Counted from the stretch's first letter, positions 11,264 to 21,789 are shown. The stretch is DNA of 64,000 nucleotides from Acanthosepion pharaonis (GCA_903632075.3 CAHIKZ030004282.1:2051001-2115000); one strand, 5' to 3'. Notes: generated from the letters alone by a model not told the origin. Translations and numbers: made by a program.

Positions 11264-11290
11264 ACAACACACATACACACACACGCACAC

Positions 11291-11327
<37 letters not shown>

Positions 11328-11370
11328 AACACACACAAGAAATACATGAAAATACACACACATGCAAACA
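11264..11370 (+). repeat. (CA)n microsatellite
   Basis: Alternating CA with a few CG and AA interruptions. A GGGTTTGAACCC phrase just upstream at about 11204 is a perfect palindrome and could be a leftover Pol III B box of a SINE. Confidence 0.9.
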
Positions 11371-11689
11371 CACACATATATATAAATTTGTATCAATCAT
11401 ATAAGTATATAGAGAGAAAGAGAGATATTATTTATTATAAATTTTTATATACGTACAAAATAATTACTCACCACAAAGATGCATTTTTGTTTCGATGCGC
11501 AGGCATCTCGCTCGACTTGTGAGAACCAAAAGTGGTTTCCAAAATTTGATTCTCTTCAGTCTAGTAATTGCTTACATCCGTATGTAAAAATTTATAATAA
11601 ATAATTGTTGCTCTACTCTTTCTATTGAGCACTCTTGAATTAATGGTGTGAAAGTTATAATTTATATTATTTTCGTTCTTATTACATTC

Positions 11690-11691
<2 letters not shown>

Positions 11692-11735
<44 letters not shown>
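11692..11735. repeat. (TA)n microsatellite
   Basis: About 20 TA dinucleotides, followed by a short G-run, directly before a LINE fragment. Confidence 0.95.
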
Positions 11736-11737
<2 letters not shown>

Positions 11738-11739
11738 GG

Positions 11740-12660
11740 GGGTAGGGAAGGATAAACACTTGAGACCATTGGTTCAGATTAGAATTATATTGTTTAATAA
11801 TCTTATAATACACAGATGATTTGATTATAGTGCCGAAGACATGTTCCGAAGCAAAGACACTTTTAGGTGGAAGAACCGGACAGGCACATTGTGCCATTAA
11901 TTCTTCAGTGGATGGTAGAAGAAAGTAAGTAAAGAGGACTAACGATTTAACTGCAAGAGAACAGAAAGTTAGAACATCAACAAGAGAAAAAGAAACAAAA
12001 TGCGAGTTAGGAGTTGAAGATATAAACATCAAGCAATTGAAGAAGTTTAAATATCCAGGAAGCATTTTAACAGACGATGGAAAATGCACCACAGAGATCC
12101 GAAAACTCACCGGCCGAGCAAAAGAAGCATACCAAAATTTAAACAAGGTTCAGAGAAATTGAAAAAAGATCGTCACAAACAAGACTGCTGGATTGGTATA
12201 TTATATCCATCCTCCTATATAGCAATTATTGGCGGGCAATCTACCCGCGAATAATGAAAATCTAGAAGAATGTAGAAATGCGGTTTTACATAAGGATACT
12301 GAGAATTCCATTGGTGGAATGTGTAAGCAACATGGAAGTTTCAAAGAAAGGGCAAGAGAAAGAACATTCACAATCAGGAAAAAAAGAGGAAATTCATTGG
12401 ACACATAATCAGGAAGGTGGCTTGGCAAACTTAATCCTCACGGGAAATATTGAGGGCAAGAAAGATAGGGAAAAGCAGCGAACTCCCTACCAAATGAGCT
12501 TGTGCGAATGGATGGCAAAATGAGGGTGCGAGCCTTAACAAAGAGAGAAAAACTGCTAAGAGCCACATGAAATAGGAAGTTGTGCAGAGCCACGATCGAC
12601 TTGAATGGACGTGCCACATAGAAGTTTAACATCTCCAGAGTAACGTCAAACTCTAAGGAT
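11740..12660 (+). pseudogene. Endonuclease-RT LINE, RT palm (YTDD) to C-terminus, broken
   Basis: The codons at 11809-11820 read YTDD, the reverse-transcriptase catalytic box (YADD in active relatives), followed by LIIVPKTCSEAKTL. Downstream come REKETKCELGVEDINIKQLK, KFKYPGSILTDDGKCTTEIR and KLTGRAKEAYQNLNKVQRN at 11985-12160. The terminal block at 12278-12523 is MRFYIRILRIPLVECVSN, then GGLANLILTGNIEGKKDREK and LCEWMAK. All are in the expected order of the family. Frameshifts lie between blocks (for example after VQRN near 12160), so no functional protein is possible. The piece between the YTDD box and the GVEDINIKQ block is shortened and diverged. Confidence 0.85.
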
Positions 12661-12664
12661 GTTT

Positions 12665-12885
12665 TTCTGTGTATAACTTGACGCTACAAGAGAAGTGATA
12701 GTTTGAATTCACTGACCGTCTTCCGGACTGATTGCTATCGTAAAATCACGGATGGAAGAATATAGAATCGTGTCCTTTTTCCAAGGGCAGAATCACACTG
12801 AATTATGAACTCGGGTTGCACATCAAACTTTCTGGTGCCGATAACATATCCATCCTGCTATATACAGTAGCGAGTGGAAATACTG
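12665..12885 (-). repeat. Probable degenerate tRNA-type SINE
   Basis: The minus strand shows GTGCAACCCGAGTTCATAAT, a diverged B box, then TGCCCTTGGAAAAAGGACAC, TTCCATCCGTGATTTTACGA and a pyrimidine-rich end. The order of B box followed by a GCCC--GG-AA-GGCAC body is SINE-like. No clean A box was seen. It could also be an unrelated repeat. Confidence 0.35.
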
Positions 12886-13244
12886 AACCATCTAGCCAAA
12901 AATCAATTTTCGTAATGTTTACTAAAGGATATTGAAATATTCGTCTATGTGCTTTCACTGATAGTATCTGGGCTGTTTCAGGACTGTAATGCAAGTCGTA
13001 GAGTTCAAGTGGACCATGTACGAGGGGGGACACACACCTGAACGCACGGTGATAGAGAAAACAGAGCATACAAAGGTTATGTGCCACTCTAAAACCAAGT
13101 AAAAATAACTGCTTTTATTGATAAAAGAAATCCTAAAATTTGCACGAGATTAAGGACGTTATAATTCAAAATCAGTATCTATTGGAGTTCCTAGTAGCAC
13201 GAAATACAGCATCAGCTCGAGACGGAGTAAAAAAAAAACTGGAA

Positions 13245-13480
13245 TTTAATTACATTGTCCGGACTGTTGTCCTCATCCTTATTGCCATATTCACGACTTG
13301 TGGAACGTTCTACACGACGGGCTTCTTCAGGTGATTGGATTTTCGAAGTGAACCCTCTTCAATCACCTGAAGTAGGCCGGAGCGTACAACGAAAGAAACG
13401 TCGTGAATATGACAATGAAGATGAGGACAACAGTCCGAACAATATAAATAATATAAATAATTGCATTTCAGAAATATAGA
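13245..13480. mobile_element. TIR fold-back element (family T), copy 1
   Basis: Inverted terminal repeats of roughly 85 bp: the left arm TTGTCCGGACTGTTGTCCTC at about 13255 is mirrored by the right arm, whose reverse complement begins TTGTTCGGACTGTTGTCCTC. The arms continue through CATATTCACGAC and meet at TTCAGGTGATTG / CAATCACCTGAA. Related ends occur at 61.46-61.81 and 63.38-63.79 kb. No coding capacity, so this is a MITE-like non-autonomous element. Confidence 0.8.
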
Positions 13481-13559
13481 GAGAAACTTTTTTTTTTTCA
13501 TCAACGATGTTAAATCATTGATCTTGATAGTAAAACCAAACGGTTAGTGAGTTCTTCGT

Positions 13560-13870
13560 TTTTCTACTAAAAGCACCAGTTTTCAACCCTTTCTACATAG
13601 ATTCGTTTATGATGAGTTCAGATCTTTGGCCAAACAACATTTCTAACTCAACAATGTCTTCATAAGTGAGCAACGTCTTTGTTACACGAAGTGTATGGCA
13701 ATGTGTTCTATCTTGTTGGAATATTTCACCTTCTGCTATATCTGGTATTACTTCGGACTTTAGCAACATATTTTCCTTGTTCAGTCTTCAATTGACTTTT
13801 CTTAGCTGATAGTAGTGCATTTGTTTTCGACTCAAATCATTTTCACCTCAAAAGATTAAACAAACGAATT
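13560..13870 (-). pseudogene. Tc1/mariner transposase remnant
   Basis: On the minus strand, codons around 13725-13675 read EIFQQDRTHCHTLRVTKTLL. This corresponds to the transposase box (F)QQD-APCHT---TK, where D (codon at 13710-13712) is the second catalytic acidic residue. Further on, with a frameshift, WPK...DLNS-(stop)-NLC fits the WP--SPDLNPIENLW motif that carries the third catalytic residue; that E appears lost to a stop. No N-terminal DNA-binding domain was recognised. The evidence is motif spacing only, so the subfamily is uncertain. Confidence 0.55.
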
Positions 13871-14109
13871 TTACTTTGTTGCATGTTTAGGATTTTTTTC
13901 TCTCGCCAGTTAATGTTCGAACATACTCTATGGCATTAGAATTCAATTCTATGTTGCTTTAGTCGCTAACCTTTTCTCGATATTTTATTACCCCCACAGG
14001 AGATGTTATTTTGCTCAGTGTTTTCATCTAATTGCCTGTTTTTACTAATGATCACTTCTTTAATTTGTTGTTGACATGCATCCATTTAGATAAAATATAT
14101 ATAGTAACG

Positions 14110-14384
14110 ATATTTTCAAAAGAACCAAACGATCTACGCGATCTCAACGGTCAAACCGGCATAATAGGACATCGCCAGCCGGGCTGGCGTAACCAAGGCG
14201 GACCTTAGGTCAAGCATCCAATGCAACCAGTTTTGCCAGATCTGGCCTGTATCAATCCCTTTTGAAGGAGGTTTTTTTAGCCAAGTGTGTAGGCTTCTCC
14301 ATCCCGCTGAGTTGTCAACCAAAATCAAATTCACGTCAATGGCCTCGTCAAATTCTCTTCCCAGCCATCTGCGCCACCGGCATC
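14110..14384. other. Unassigned GC-richer segment next to dispersed repeat
   Basis: Less AT-rich than its surroundings. A 66-codon minus-strand frame (14134-14334) with several tryptophans is open but matches nothing I recognise. It could be part of the dispersed repeat that follows, whose other copy at 7.3 kb may be truncated. Confidence 0.3.
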
Positions 14385-14612
14385 AGGCGTCCTGGGTATG
14401 ACGATAAACTACATCCGAGTACTGGATAAGACAATAAATACATCAGATAGCAAGGCCTCTGTTCAGGGGGTTTTGAGGAGCGTGGAACCACCTCTTAATT
14501 GTTGGTGTTCCCAGATCCCCCCTGACCCGGAGTGATAGCACCTGTTAGGGACCCAAAATGGGCAAATAATTAATCCCCAAACTGGGGTCAAAATATTATG
14601 AAATTATTAACA
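14385..14612 (+). repeat. Dispersed repeat of unknown class, copy 2
   Basis: Same element as 7315-7548 in opposite orientation (see landmarks there). It ends in an A/T-rich region next to a local tandem repeat. A palindromic CCCAAA...GGG phrase lies near its end. Confidence 0.65.
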
Positions 14613-14614
14613 GA

Positions 14615-14795
14615 AATGCAACATTACCAGCAATACATTTTTGAAGAAGAAATATTATTAGCAATACATTTTTAAAGAAAAAAATTATTACCAGCAATAC
14701 ATTTTTTTTTTAAATAATTATTACCAGGTATACATTTTTAAGAAAAAATATTACCAGCAATACATTTTTTGAAAAAAATATTACCGGCATTATAT
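14615..14795 (+). repeat. Short tandem repeat, ~25-50 bp period
   Basis: Five to seven irregular copies of ATTACCAGCAATACATTTTT followed by an A-rich spacer of variable length. This is a minisatellite growing out of the end of the preceding dispersed repeat. Confidence 0.8.
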
Positions 14796-14869
14796 AACCC
14801 GTTGACGTGGTTATGCCGTAACACAAACCAAACCAAATTTAACTGGCATCAGCGGGTGGGGGGAGGAAA

Positions 14870-14891
14870 TAGAGAGAGAGAGAGAGAGAGG
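14870..14891 (+). repeat. (GA)n microsatellite
   Basis: About ten GA dinucleotides inside a frame (14769-15029) that has no recognisable domain. Confidence 0.9.
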
Positions 14892-15094
14892 ATGACGGTG
14901 ACGATGCTCGAATGCGAGCTAGTGTCAACAACAATGTTTGTTTTTGTGTTATTAACTATAAAATTTACGGTAGAAGCTGTTAAATTTACACTCCAGCGTA
15001 CAATCCAAAAGTATTTTTACAAAGTTTAGGAGATGGTTCCTTACACGAAGACAAAGTAAAATGTTCATATACAAATATATGTCCAAAAGGCTAA

Positions 15095-15425
15095 CGTTGC
15101 ACCTCGACACAGCAACTCATGAGAAATTTTCAAAATGTCCTCCGCTTGCTTCTACACATGAATGCACCCGTCGGATTATTGACTGACATACCCTTTCAAA
15201 CACTCCCGCAGGGTGTCGAATGGTTTCACAGATACCCCACTCATGTCACATTGATAAAGAGTCTCTGCATTATTAAAGTCTGCTGCACAAGCATCTAAAG
15301 GATTGAATTTTGGGGAACGGGCAGGTCATGCTTCCGGTCCTCTCCTACCTGTCAGTGCATCTCGAGGAATGAGACTAAAATTTACTGGAGATCTATCATG
15401 CATGAGCCCTATGCGTGTTCATATT
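15095..15425 (-). pseudogene. DDE (Tc1/mariner-like) transposase, C-terminal remnant
   Basis: Across frames the minus strand reads LMHDRSPVNFSLIPRDALTG, then RRGPEA-PARSPKFNPLDA, then SVKPFDTLRECLKG, and finally GVFERVCQSIIRRVHSCVEA followed by SGGHFE. This is the order of the animal transposase C-terminus: (Q)HDG-P-HF, W-GRGGP--WP-RSPD-NPLDF, ... FERVR-S--RRV--CVE--GGHFEH. The second catalytic Asp neighbourhood is changed (HDR for HDG) and stops are present. No N-terminal half was recognised upstream. Confidence 0.65.
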
Positions 15426-15639
15426 AGCATGGATACATCCTCTAGCAGGTTTGAAAAATGTCCGAAATAAAGTATCTGGAGACAGCTCATGTAAGACGTG
15501 CTGGGAAAACATATGGAACTACCAGACAAAAACAGGCATTAATCGTAATCTGATGCTTTTGTCTATCCTGCATTGTACTATGGCGATTTCGATCCGCTCA
15601 CAAATGTTAGTAAAAAACAATTAAGAGACGAACAACGGA

Positions 15640-15945
15640 TCTGCAGTTTGTGCAATAAACCATCGGCAAAAGTTCTCCTGTGGTGAGTGATCAGAAGGCG
15701 AAAGACCCTGCACACGTTGCAAATGCTATGGATACTGAAGCTGCTCTTGAAGTGCTCTTCATGCGGTACTATAAGATGTACTGTTGACCATGTTTGTCGC
15801 AGTTTCTGAATATGGAATCCAGTGAAGTCCGTAATGTGTTCAATATCAGAGATCGGCAGTGAAGATTCAGAGAAAGTAGCGGTTGTTAAGTAATTCATTA
15901 CGTCTTCGATATCAGGTTGGCAGTGCAGACAATTTGGGAGAAAAA
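15640..15945. repeat. Dispersed repeat related to 61.02-61.2 kb
   Basis: The end (CAGGTTGGCAGTGCAGACAATTTGGGAG, then AAAATGGCGGCCTTTATACA) resembles 61080-61200, where AGTTGGCACTGGTCATTCGG precedes AAAATGGCCACCTTTATACA. It probably belongs to the same element as the inverted repeat that follows. The overlapping frame 15578-15898 on the minus strand is unassigned. Confidence 0.4.
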
Positions 15946-16680
15946 AAATGGCGGCCTTTATACACTTCGCATTGAATATTTTGAGCTTTCTGATTGGTTA
16001 ACCGTTCTATTGGTGAACTATAAAATGAGTCAACTCATTTAGGCTAGCTCATTAGTACATACCCCCAAAAAACTGCAACACCCCCTCATTCTTGGGTGTA
16101 TTATGGAATCTTCTTTCAAAATATTAGTAAATCAATATTCATATGGAATAAATATTTTAGCATTCAGATTTTTTTTTAGCATTCATAAAATCAATTTTTC
16201 TATTTTTTATTTTTTTTTTAAAGTAAATTAATATCCACAAAAATTAGTTATATCATTTTGTCCATAGTTAAGTACTTCAGGTTAATAAACATTAACAACA
16301 ATATTATAAATTTGGGTTGTGATCACAACAAAAAAAAGTGGAAAAAATTGTTATTTTACCCATAGCTAGGACCCATTAAAACAGTCACTATCACTCCGGG
16401 TCAGAGTGATCCTGGGGGTCCTTAGAGGAGGATTGGGCTAAAAGTAGGACTATTTACATTTATAGCCCGAAACTAAGGACTCACATTCCATAATACACCC
16501 CAAAATGAGGAGGTGTTGCAGTTTTTTTGGGGGGTATGTACTAGTGAGCTAGCCTAAATGAGTTGACTCATTTTATAGTTCACCAATAGAAGGGTTAACC
16601 AATCAGAAAGCTCAAAATATTCCATGCGACGTGTATTTTATAGTTCACTAGTACATACCCCCAAAAAACTGCAACATGTA
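15945..16680. mobile_element. Fold-back element with ~150-bp arms
   Basis: The left arm (15960-16115) contains GAGCTTTCTGATTGGTTAAC, GTTCTATTGGTGAACTATAA, AATGAGTCAACTCATTTAGG and CCCCCAAAAAACTGCAACAC. The right arm (16485-16640) holds the reverse complement of these in reverse order. A partial third run of the arm end repeats at 16640-16677. The spacer (about 16120-16480) holds a partial copy of the 7.3/14.4-kb dispersed repeat. A related single-arm copy is at 61180-61290. It may be an inverted pair of one element rather than a true TIR element. Confidence 0.75.
16340..16445 (-). repeat. Dispersed repeat of unknown class, partial copy 3
   Basis: The reverse complement carries TGACCCGGAGTGATAG, then TGTT---GGGTCC and GGGTAAA, matching the 3' part of the element at 14385-14612. 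Confidence 0.5.
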
Positions 16681-16689
16681 CAACATACT

Positions 16690-17165
16690 AGGGCTACTTG
16701 ATGTGTTTTTCGTGGCCAGACATGAGAAGATCTAGGTCTTCCTCAATCCATAGTTTATGGTACCAAGAATCCTGTCTCAGAAACATGTTAGATGACTCGG
16801 TTGCCTGTCTGGAAACGCAATCTGATATAGACCGTGCAGCCTCGTGTCCATTACCATTCGCGTGGCCGTATGTAAAAATCATATCTGCTTGCTCACTATG
16901 TCAATATCCTGCCATTGTTACGGAACAGTATACTCACTACTACACACGTTAAACGGTGAAGACAGACTAGCCACAAATGTACACGAATGACAAATGAAAC
17001 CTAGTCTACATGGCAACACAACGCCATCTACTGTGAACTTTATTTAAACTTCATAACTCAAACACGAAGGATTTGCAGACATATATTTTTATATAGAGTT
17101 TTGCCTTTGCTTTGGTAGGAGGAAGCTGGCGTCAGTGTTAGTAAATGTATTTTTGATATGCCCTG
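16690..17165. other. No recognisable gene
   Basis: Two overlapping frames on opposite strands (16694-16952) are open for 62 and 84 codons but show no motif. I could not support a gene. Confidence 0.35.
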
Positions 17166-17189
17166 TATATATGTGTATGTGTGTTCAAT

Positions 17190-17315
17190 AGATAGATAGA
17201 TAATGAAGAGATTGAGATCGATAGATACATACATACATAGATAATGCAGAGATAGATACGTAGGTAATGAAAAGATTGAGATAGGTACATACATATATAG
17301 ATAATGCAGAGATTG

Positions 17316-17366
<51 letters not shown>

Positions 17367-17376
17367 GAAGAGATTG

Positions 17377-17439
<63 letters not shown>

Positions 17440-17449
17440 GAAGAGATTG

Positions 17450-17492
<43 letters not shown>

Positions 17493-17584
17493 AAGAAAGA
17501 TAGATAGATAATGAAGAGATTGAGATAGATACATACATACATAGATGAGGGAGAGGTTGAGATAGATAGATAATGAAGATATTG

Positions 17585-17626
<42 letters not shown>

Positions 17627-17630
17627 TGCA
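17190..17630 (+). repeat. Compound (GATA)n minisatellite
   Basis: Runs of GATA are broken at intervals by AATGAAGAGATTGAGATAGA or by variants with ACATACATA. This gives a higher-order repeat of a GATA tract plus a ~20-bp connector, repeated about nine times. The long minus-strand frames (17058-17644) are YLSI repeats and are artefacts. Confidence 0.95.
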
Positions 17631-17649
17631 ACATTTCTGCACATTTTCT

Positions 17650-18390
17650 ATATAAGGTATTTGACTAGAAAAGAATTTTCAATTATTTTCTTGAGTTTCT
17701 CAGAAAATGCCCCTGTTGGGTCGACCAAGATCTGTGAGGTAATTTCATTAAATTCCAATTTTGCAGATTTAAAAGCTTCGCACATCTCATGAGGTAGACG
17801 CACGTGAGTAGCATTCAATAAAATCGAATACAAATAGCGTCTCCCACAACGCCTCCCCACCCCGGAAAAAAAGATATATTGCTTTCTTTTTTATATAATG
17901 GATTCAGATTTTAAAAGCGCAGTAATGTGCCGAATCAACTGCAAATTTACTAAATTCGGTTTTGTTGTGTACATGGTCAAATAGAATTTTCACAATGGAT
18001 GTGTGTTCCAAGTGGAGAGGGCATTCCTTCTCTCTTTGCAAAGGCAAACATTTTGGATTGTTGCAACCTACTGACAACTAGTTCAAAGGAAGTATAAATA
18101 CATCAGTCCATTCATTATCTGTTAGGATACGCCCATTTTGATTAGACCATGATGAGCAACGAAATAGGGTCATTAAGTTCTTGCCTATCTTATTTTTTCC
18201 GAATTACTGACATTCTGTCTTCATCTTTTTTTATTTTACGCTTTTGATTATTACTTTAAATCGTAGACGATCATGGCTCCTCCTAGTTTTAGTATGATCA
18301 TGCCTCTCCACAGATTCCTTTTTTATTATCCGTGATATACCATGATATATTCAGAAAAGTGGTTTCTTAGCGATATTCCCCAGAATCTAT
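17650..18390. other. No recognisable gene
   Basis: Unique-looking AT-rich sequence with no recognisable coding or SINE motif. Confidence 0.4.
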
Positions 18391-18394
18391 CAGT

Positions 18395-18530
18395 TATGTG
18401 CCATGTGTGATACACGCTTGACGAGGCAGATTTTTCCCGCAGTAAGTTGTAATTTCTTTCTGCGGTAGACCAGTTGCGATCCAAGGCTATAGAACCCGGT
18501 CTGTCATGCTATTTACCCATAGCTGCACAT
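18395..18530 (-). mobile_element. SINE family S1, 5'-truncated tail copy
   Basis: Carries the S1 tail: CAGCTATGGGTAAATAGCAT, GACCGGGTTCTATAGCCTTG, and the distal part ending in a diverged GCGTGTATCACACATGGCAC. The tRNA-like head is missing, as expected for a 5'-truncated retrocopy. Confidence 0.75.
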
Positions 18531-18639
18531 TATTATAAAAATATTCTTCCACTTCGCCAAAAAATACACAAATCATTAATTTCTTATTTGTACGTTCAGT
18601 AAACGGGAGGAGTGGCAAATAGACACCGGAAGAAACAAA

Positions 18640-18970
18640 GGAAGTTAACTTCATTAACTTAATGAGCTGAAGCTCAGTTATATGTCATGCATAATACACG
18701 CTAAGGCGATCATGTATCTTTCGATACATAACTGACCAGGTAGATTTTTTCCGCAATAGATTGTCATTTCTTTCTGAGACCAATTTCCATCCAAGGCTAT
18801 AGAACCCGGTCTGTCTTGCTTTTTATTCATAGCTGAGGGGAGAAGAAAAGGATTCATACCATTCCTAAGGGTATTAGCACGTAAGTGAATGTAATGAGTT
18901 CAACTGGAATTCGAACTCGGCTCTCCAATTCCCAATTCAAGCCGCTATACATTACTCCACCTTGACTCCA
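18640..18970 (-). mobile_element. SINE family S1, near full length
   Basis: The minus strand begins at about 18968 with GGTGGAGTAATGTATAGCGG, B box GAGTTCGAATTCC near 18912, body GTGCTAATACCCTTAGGAAT, and the same tail as the copy at 18395-18530. About 330 bp. It gives the fullest view of the S1 family here and shows that the distal tail (…GCGTGTATTATGCATGACAT) belongs to the element. Confidence 0.8.
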
Positions 18971-18971
18971 T

Positions 18972-19162
18972 AATACTGAAGCGTTTACATCCATAACTAT
19001 AAATCCCAGTCTCTCCTAAGGTGTAACCGTGAGCAGAAGTTTGGGATGGAGAAATGTGTTCATACTTTACTGAAATGAACGCAAACGACCAGGTCATGAA
19101 TTGAACTCGGCTCGGCGAATCCATATTACGCGCTAACAACACTTCAGTCAACTGCATATCAA
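18972..19162 (-). mobile_element. tRNA-derived SINE, family S2
   Basis: The minus strand starts near 19160 with GTTGACTGAAGTGTTGTTAGCG and has B box GAGTTCAATTC about 45 nt later, followed by a different body ending in CACCTTAGGAGAGACTGGGA. It directly abuts the head of the S1 SINE. The head-to-tail arrangement suggests that one inserted at the end of the other. Confidence 0.55.
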
Positions 19163-19321
19163 TTTACATACGAAAGCATTATATTTTTTTTAATATTATT
19201 CAACATTTCTTGAAAGAAACAATAATTTTTGACAACGGTTTTTTTTTTTTTGTTTATTTTTTTTTGCTATCACGTTTCTCTTTTTGCATATTTCTTGTCA
19301 ATTTAGATTAAACATCAAGAA

Positions 19322-19402
19322 AATTTCTCCAATGAGATTCAAACCTGCGTTATTTATTCTCGGACAATAAAGACCAACCAGTTAGAGTCATTCGAATTCT
19401 AC
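19322..19402 (-). repeat. tRNA-like sequence, SINE head or tRNA pseudogene
   Basis: The minus strand reads GACTCTAACTGGTTGGTCTT with GGTTTGAATCTCATTG about 25 nt later, similar to A and B boxes at tRNA spacing. The acceptor ends do not pair convincingly, so I do not call a functional tRNA. Confidence 0.4.
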
Positions 19403-19865
19403 TATATCAGTTTATTTCTTATTTCTGTTGAATGTCTGATATGTTGCCATCCTCTTTGTTTATATTACACTGTTTTTATGCATTGTGGATGATTATCAAA
19501 TCGTGGCCAATCAGTCAAAGTCCCTTTTCTTTATAGCTTGAAGTAACATTTAAATCAGTGTTTCCCAACCTTTTCTTCCGTCGGGCCCATTTTTGGTGTC
19601 AAAATGATTTCCCAGACAATTATAAGCTCAAATAGAAAAGGGTCGACTTTTGGGCCAAAGGGCCCGCTTTTAGAATAACTGATTAAAATCTTTACAATCC
19701 CTCTTTCTTCCCGCTCTGACATCCATACAAACAAACAAACAAACAAGTTAGGCAAGTTAATCAATGTTTCCCCTTTGCATTTCTTAATTTCCATATGACC
19801 CGTAAGTTTGAAATTCTCCCAACCTTCTTTCGTCAGATGTGTAGCAAAATATTTGAGCTTTCTTT
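19403..19865. other. No recognisable gene
   Basis: Sequence 5' of the LINE. The 194-codon minus-strand frame that runs to 20139 is antisense to the LINE in its upper part and unassigned below. (CAAA)n at about 19730-19745. Confidence 0.4.
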
Positions 19866-19869
19866 GATT

Positions 19870-20605
19870 GTAAATATAAGTCAACTCTCTGCGGCTTCTC
19901 GGTCTCACGTTGACTGCTGACCTGAGATGGAATAAATACATTGAGTCAATTGCCTCGTCCACTGCAAGGAAAGTTGGCTCCCTGAGCCGCGCTAGGAAGT
20001 TTTTTTTTTCCCCGGAGTCGATCCTCCAGATATACAAATCCACAATTCGCCCTTGCATGGAGTATTGCTGACATATATGGTCTGGCGCCCCTTCTGTTTG
20101 CCTCGGGGTTCTTGATGGGCTCCAGAGGCGGATATGCAATGTGGTTGGCCCTGCCCTGGTGTCTCGTCTACAGTCACTTTCTCACAGACGCGCCGTCACC
20201 TCCCTCTGTCTGTTCTACCAATACTTTCATGGAAATTGCTCCGAGGAGCTGCATTCGCTGGTTCCCAGACGTCATGAGTTACAGCGCCCTACGAGGCTGG
20301 CATCCTGCTCTCACTCCTTCACTGTCGAAACTCCTAAATGTAGCCGTCTCTTCTACTCTAATAGCTTCATGTCTCGCACATCTCGCCTGTGGAACTCCCT
20401 TCCCTATTTCCTGTTTCCCTGTGAGCTATAATCTCCAGTATTCAAGTGTAATGTCAATCGACATCTCCAGTTGCCTTGATCTATTCACTACTCTCATCCT
20501 TTCTTCTATCACTCCTATCTGATCTTGCTCTAAATTTTCTGTAACCCCTTGCGTCCTAGTGGCTCCCCGCCTTGCTCGGGGTGAAATGCTTAAAAAAAAA
20601 AAAAA
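19870..20605 (+). pseudogene. CR1/L2/Jockey-like LINE 3' half with poly(A)
   Basis: Best preserved copy of this family. The plus strand reads SR-TLTADLRWNKYIESIA-type sequence, then ARKVGSLSRARKFFSPESIL, QIYKSTIRPCMEYC-HIWSG, the frame 20141-20431 starting MVGPALVSRLQSLSHRRAVT with SLCLFYQYFHGNCSEELHSL, and RTSRLWNSLPYFLFPCEL. The 3' UTR contains GCGTCCTAGTGGCTCCCCGC, then CTTGCTCGGGGTGAAATG and a 14-A tail at about 20588-20601. RT catalytic motifs lie upstream and are missing, so it is 5'-truncated. Stops and a frameshift near 20070-20140 also break it. The overlapping frames 20112-20522 and 19555-20139(-) are shadows. Confidence 0.9.
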
Positions 20606-21206
20606 AGTGTCATTTTATTTTCTTTAATCATCTGTTGATCACGTATTCTGTCCATGGTATTAAGATCATCCTTCGGTGATACCTTTTCTGCGTAATTTCC
20701 ATTCGCTTTTCCAGCGGTGAGTAAATTGTTCAGTTCTCACTGGCGTATATATTCTTTTTCAAAATCTACAAATTTAATCATTTAAAGTATAAGTAAATAT
20801 TGGGGGATGCTAAGTGACGTCATTTAATGTCTTATAAACGAAATTGAGTAAATGATTTTTTTTTTTTTTAAATTATTTTAATTTAAAAAAAAACTGACAA
20901 CAGTTTTACTTTTCTTTTATGAATCCTTGCTGCAAAATAAAATCGCGTCGTATAGGAAAAGTTTCCCTTTTGGCTTTGTTCATATTGTCCTTTTCTATAT
21001 TGTAGTTGTATCTGATTTTTTTTGCCCGAGCGCAAACACACACATTATAGAAAATAGATCTTAGGAAATAGATAAGGACAAAGCGTGGTGAATGACAGCC
21101 AATTGTTGATACTCCCTGACAAGAAGACGGAGTGATTGCTGAAGGGCCGGTCTACGAATCTCTAGAGTCGGGATGTTGAAGGTAACACCAGTCAGCTTAC
21201 TGACAA

Positions 21207-21208
<2 letters not shown>
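20606..21208. other. No recognisable gene
   Basis: AT-rich, with a T-run near 20860 and no motif that I recognise. Confidence 0.4.
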
Positions 21209-21209
<1 letters not shown>

Positions 21210-21258
<49 letters not shown>

Positions 21259-21330
21259 AACCTAGAGATTAGACAAACCTACCAAGGTAGGCTTGTTTGG
21301 CTCTCTAAGTTTAACTAGGTCTGCTCTACT
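21210..21330. repeat. (TA)n followed by a short palindrome
   Basis: (TA)n at 21210-21254 is followed by TAGTTAAACCTAGAGA...CAAACCTACC, mirrored by GGTAGGCTTGTTTGGCTCTC then TAAGTTTAACTA. The same half (TAGTTAAACCTAGAGAGCCA) follows the (TA)n at 10844-10873. The pairing of TA run and conserved sequence suggests one element family carrying its own microsatellite. Confidence 0.7.
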
Positions 21331-21560
21331 CATTGTACTAAGCACTCTATTTAGTTATATTGTGTACTCGTAACGGTTTTTTTGGGGACGGGGGCTTGAA
21401 CTCGTATGCTGGACGATTATTTTCGTTTAACGTACATGTTCTTGGTTCTTTCTTTTTTATACCTTTTTATTACCTTTGGTATTGGCTTGTTTATTTGCAA
21501 ATGAACACACCGAATATTTTCCGAGCAAGTATAGTTTCTTATACTTATAAGATTTCTATT

Positions 21561-21562
<2 letters not shown>

Positions 21563-21624
<62 letters not shown>

Positions 21625-21730
21625 CAGTTACAAAAATTTTGATTTTGCGATTTACCCATGAAGATGGTCTTAGAAAAGGTGGAATGTACTTAGATCAAGA
21701 AAAAAAAGACTACGGCGCCTTTCTTGATGG

Positions 21731-21789
<59 letters not shown>

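Noticed and set aside
16694..16952. Opposed open frames of 62 and 84 codons
   Set aside because: No recognisable motif, start context or splice signal; length is within chance expectation.
17058..17644. Frames of 149-194 codons on the minus strand
   Set aside because: They are YLSI-type translations of (GATA)n, open in all three phases of that strand.
19555..20139. 194-codon minus-strand frame
   Set aside because: Its upper half is antisense to a clear LINE coding region on the plus strand, and no domain is recognisable.
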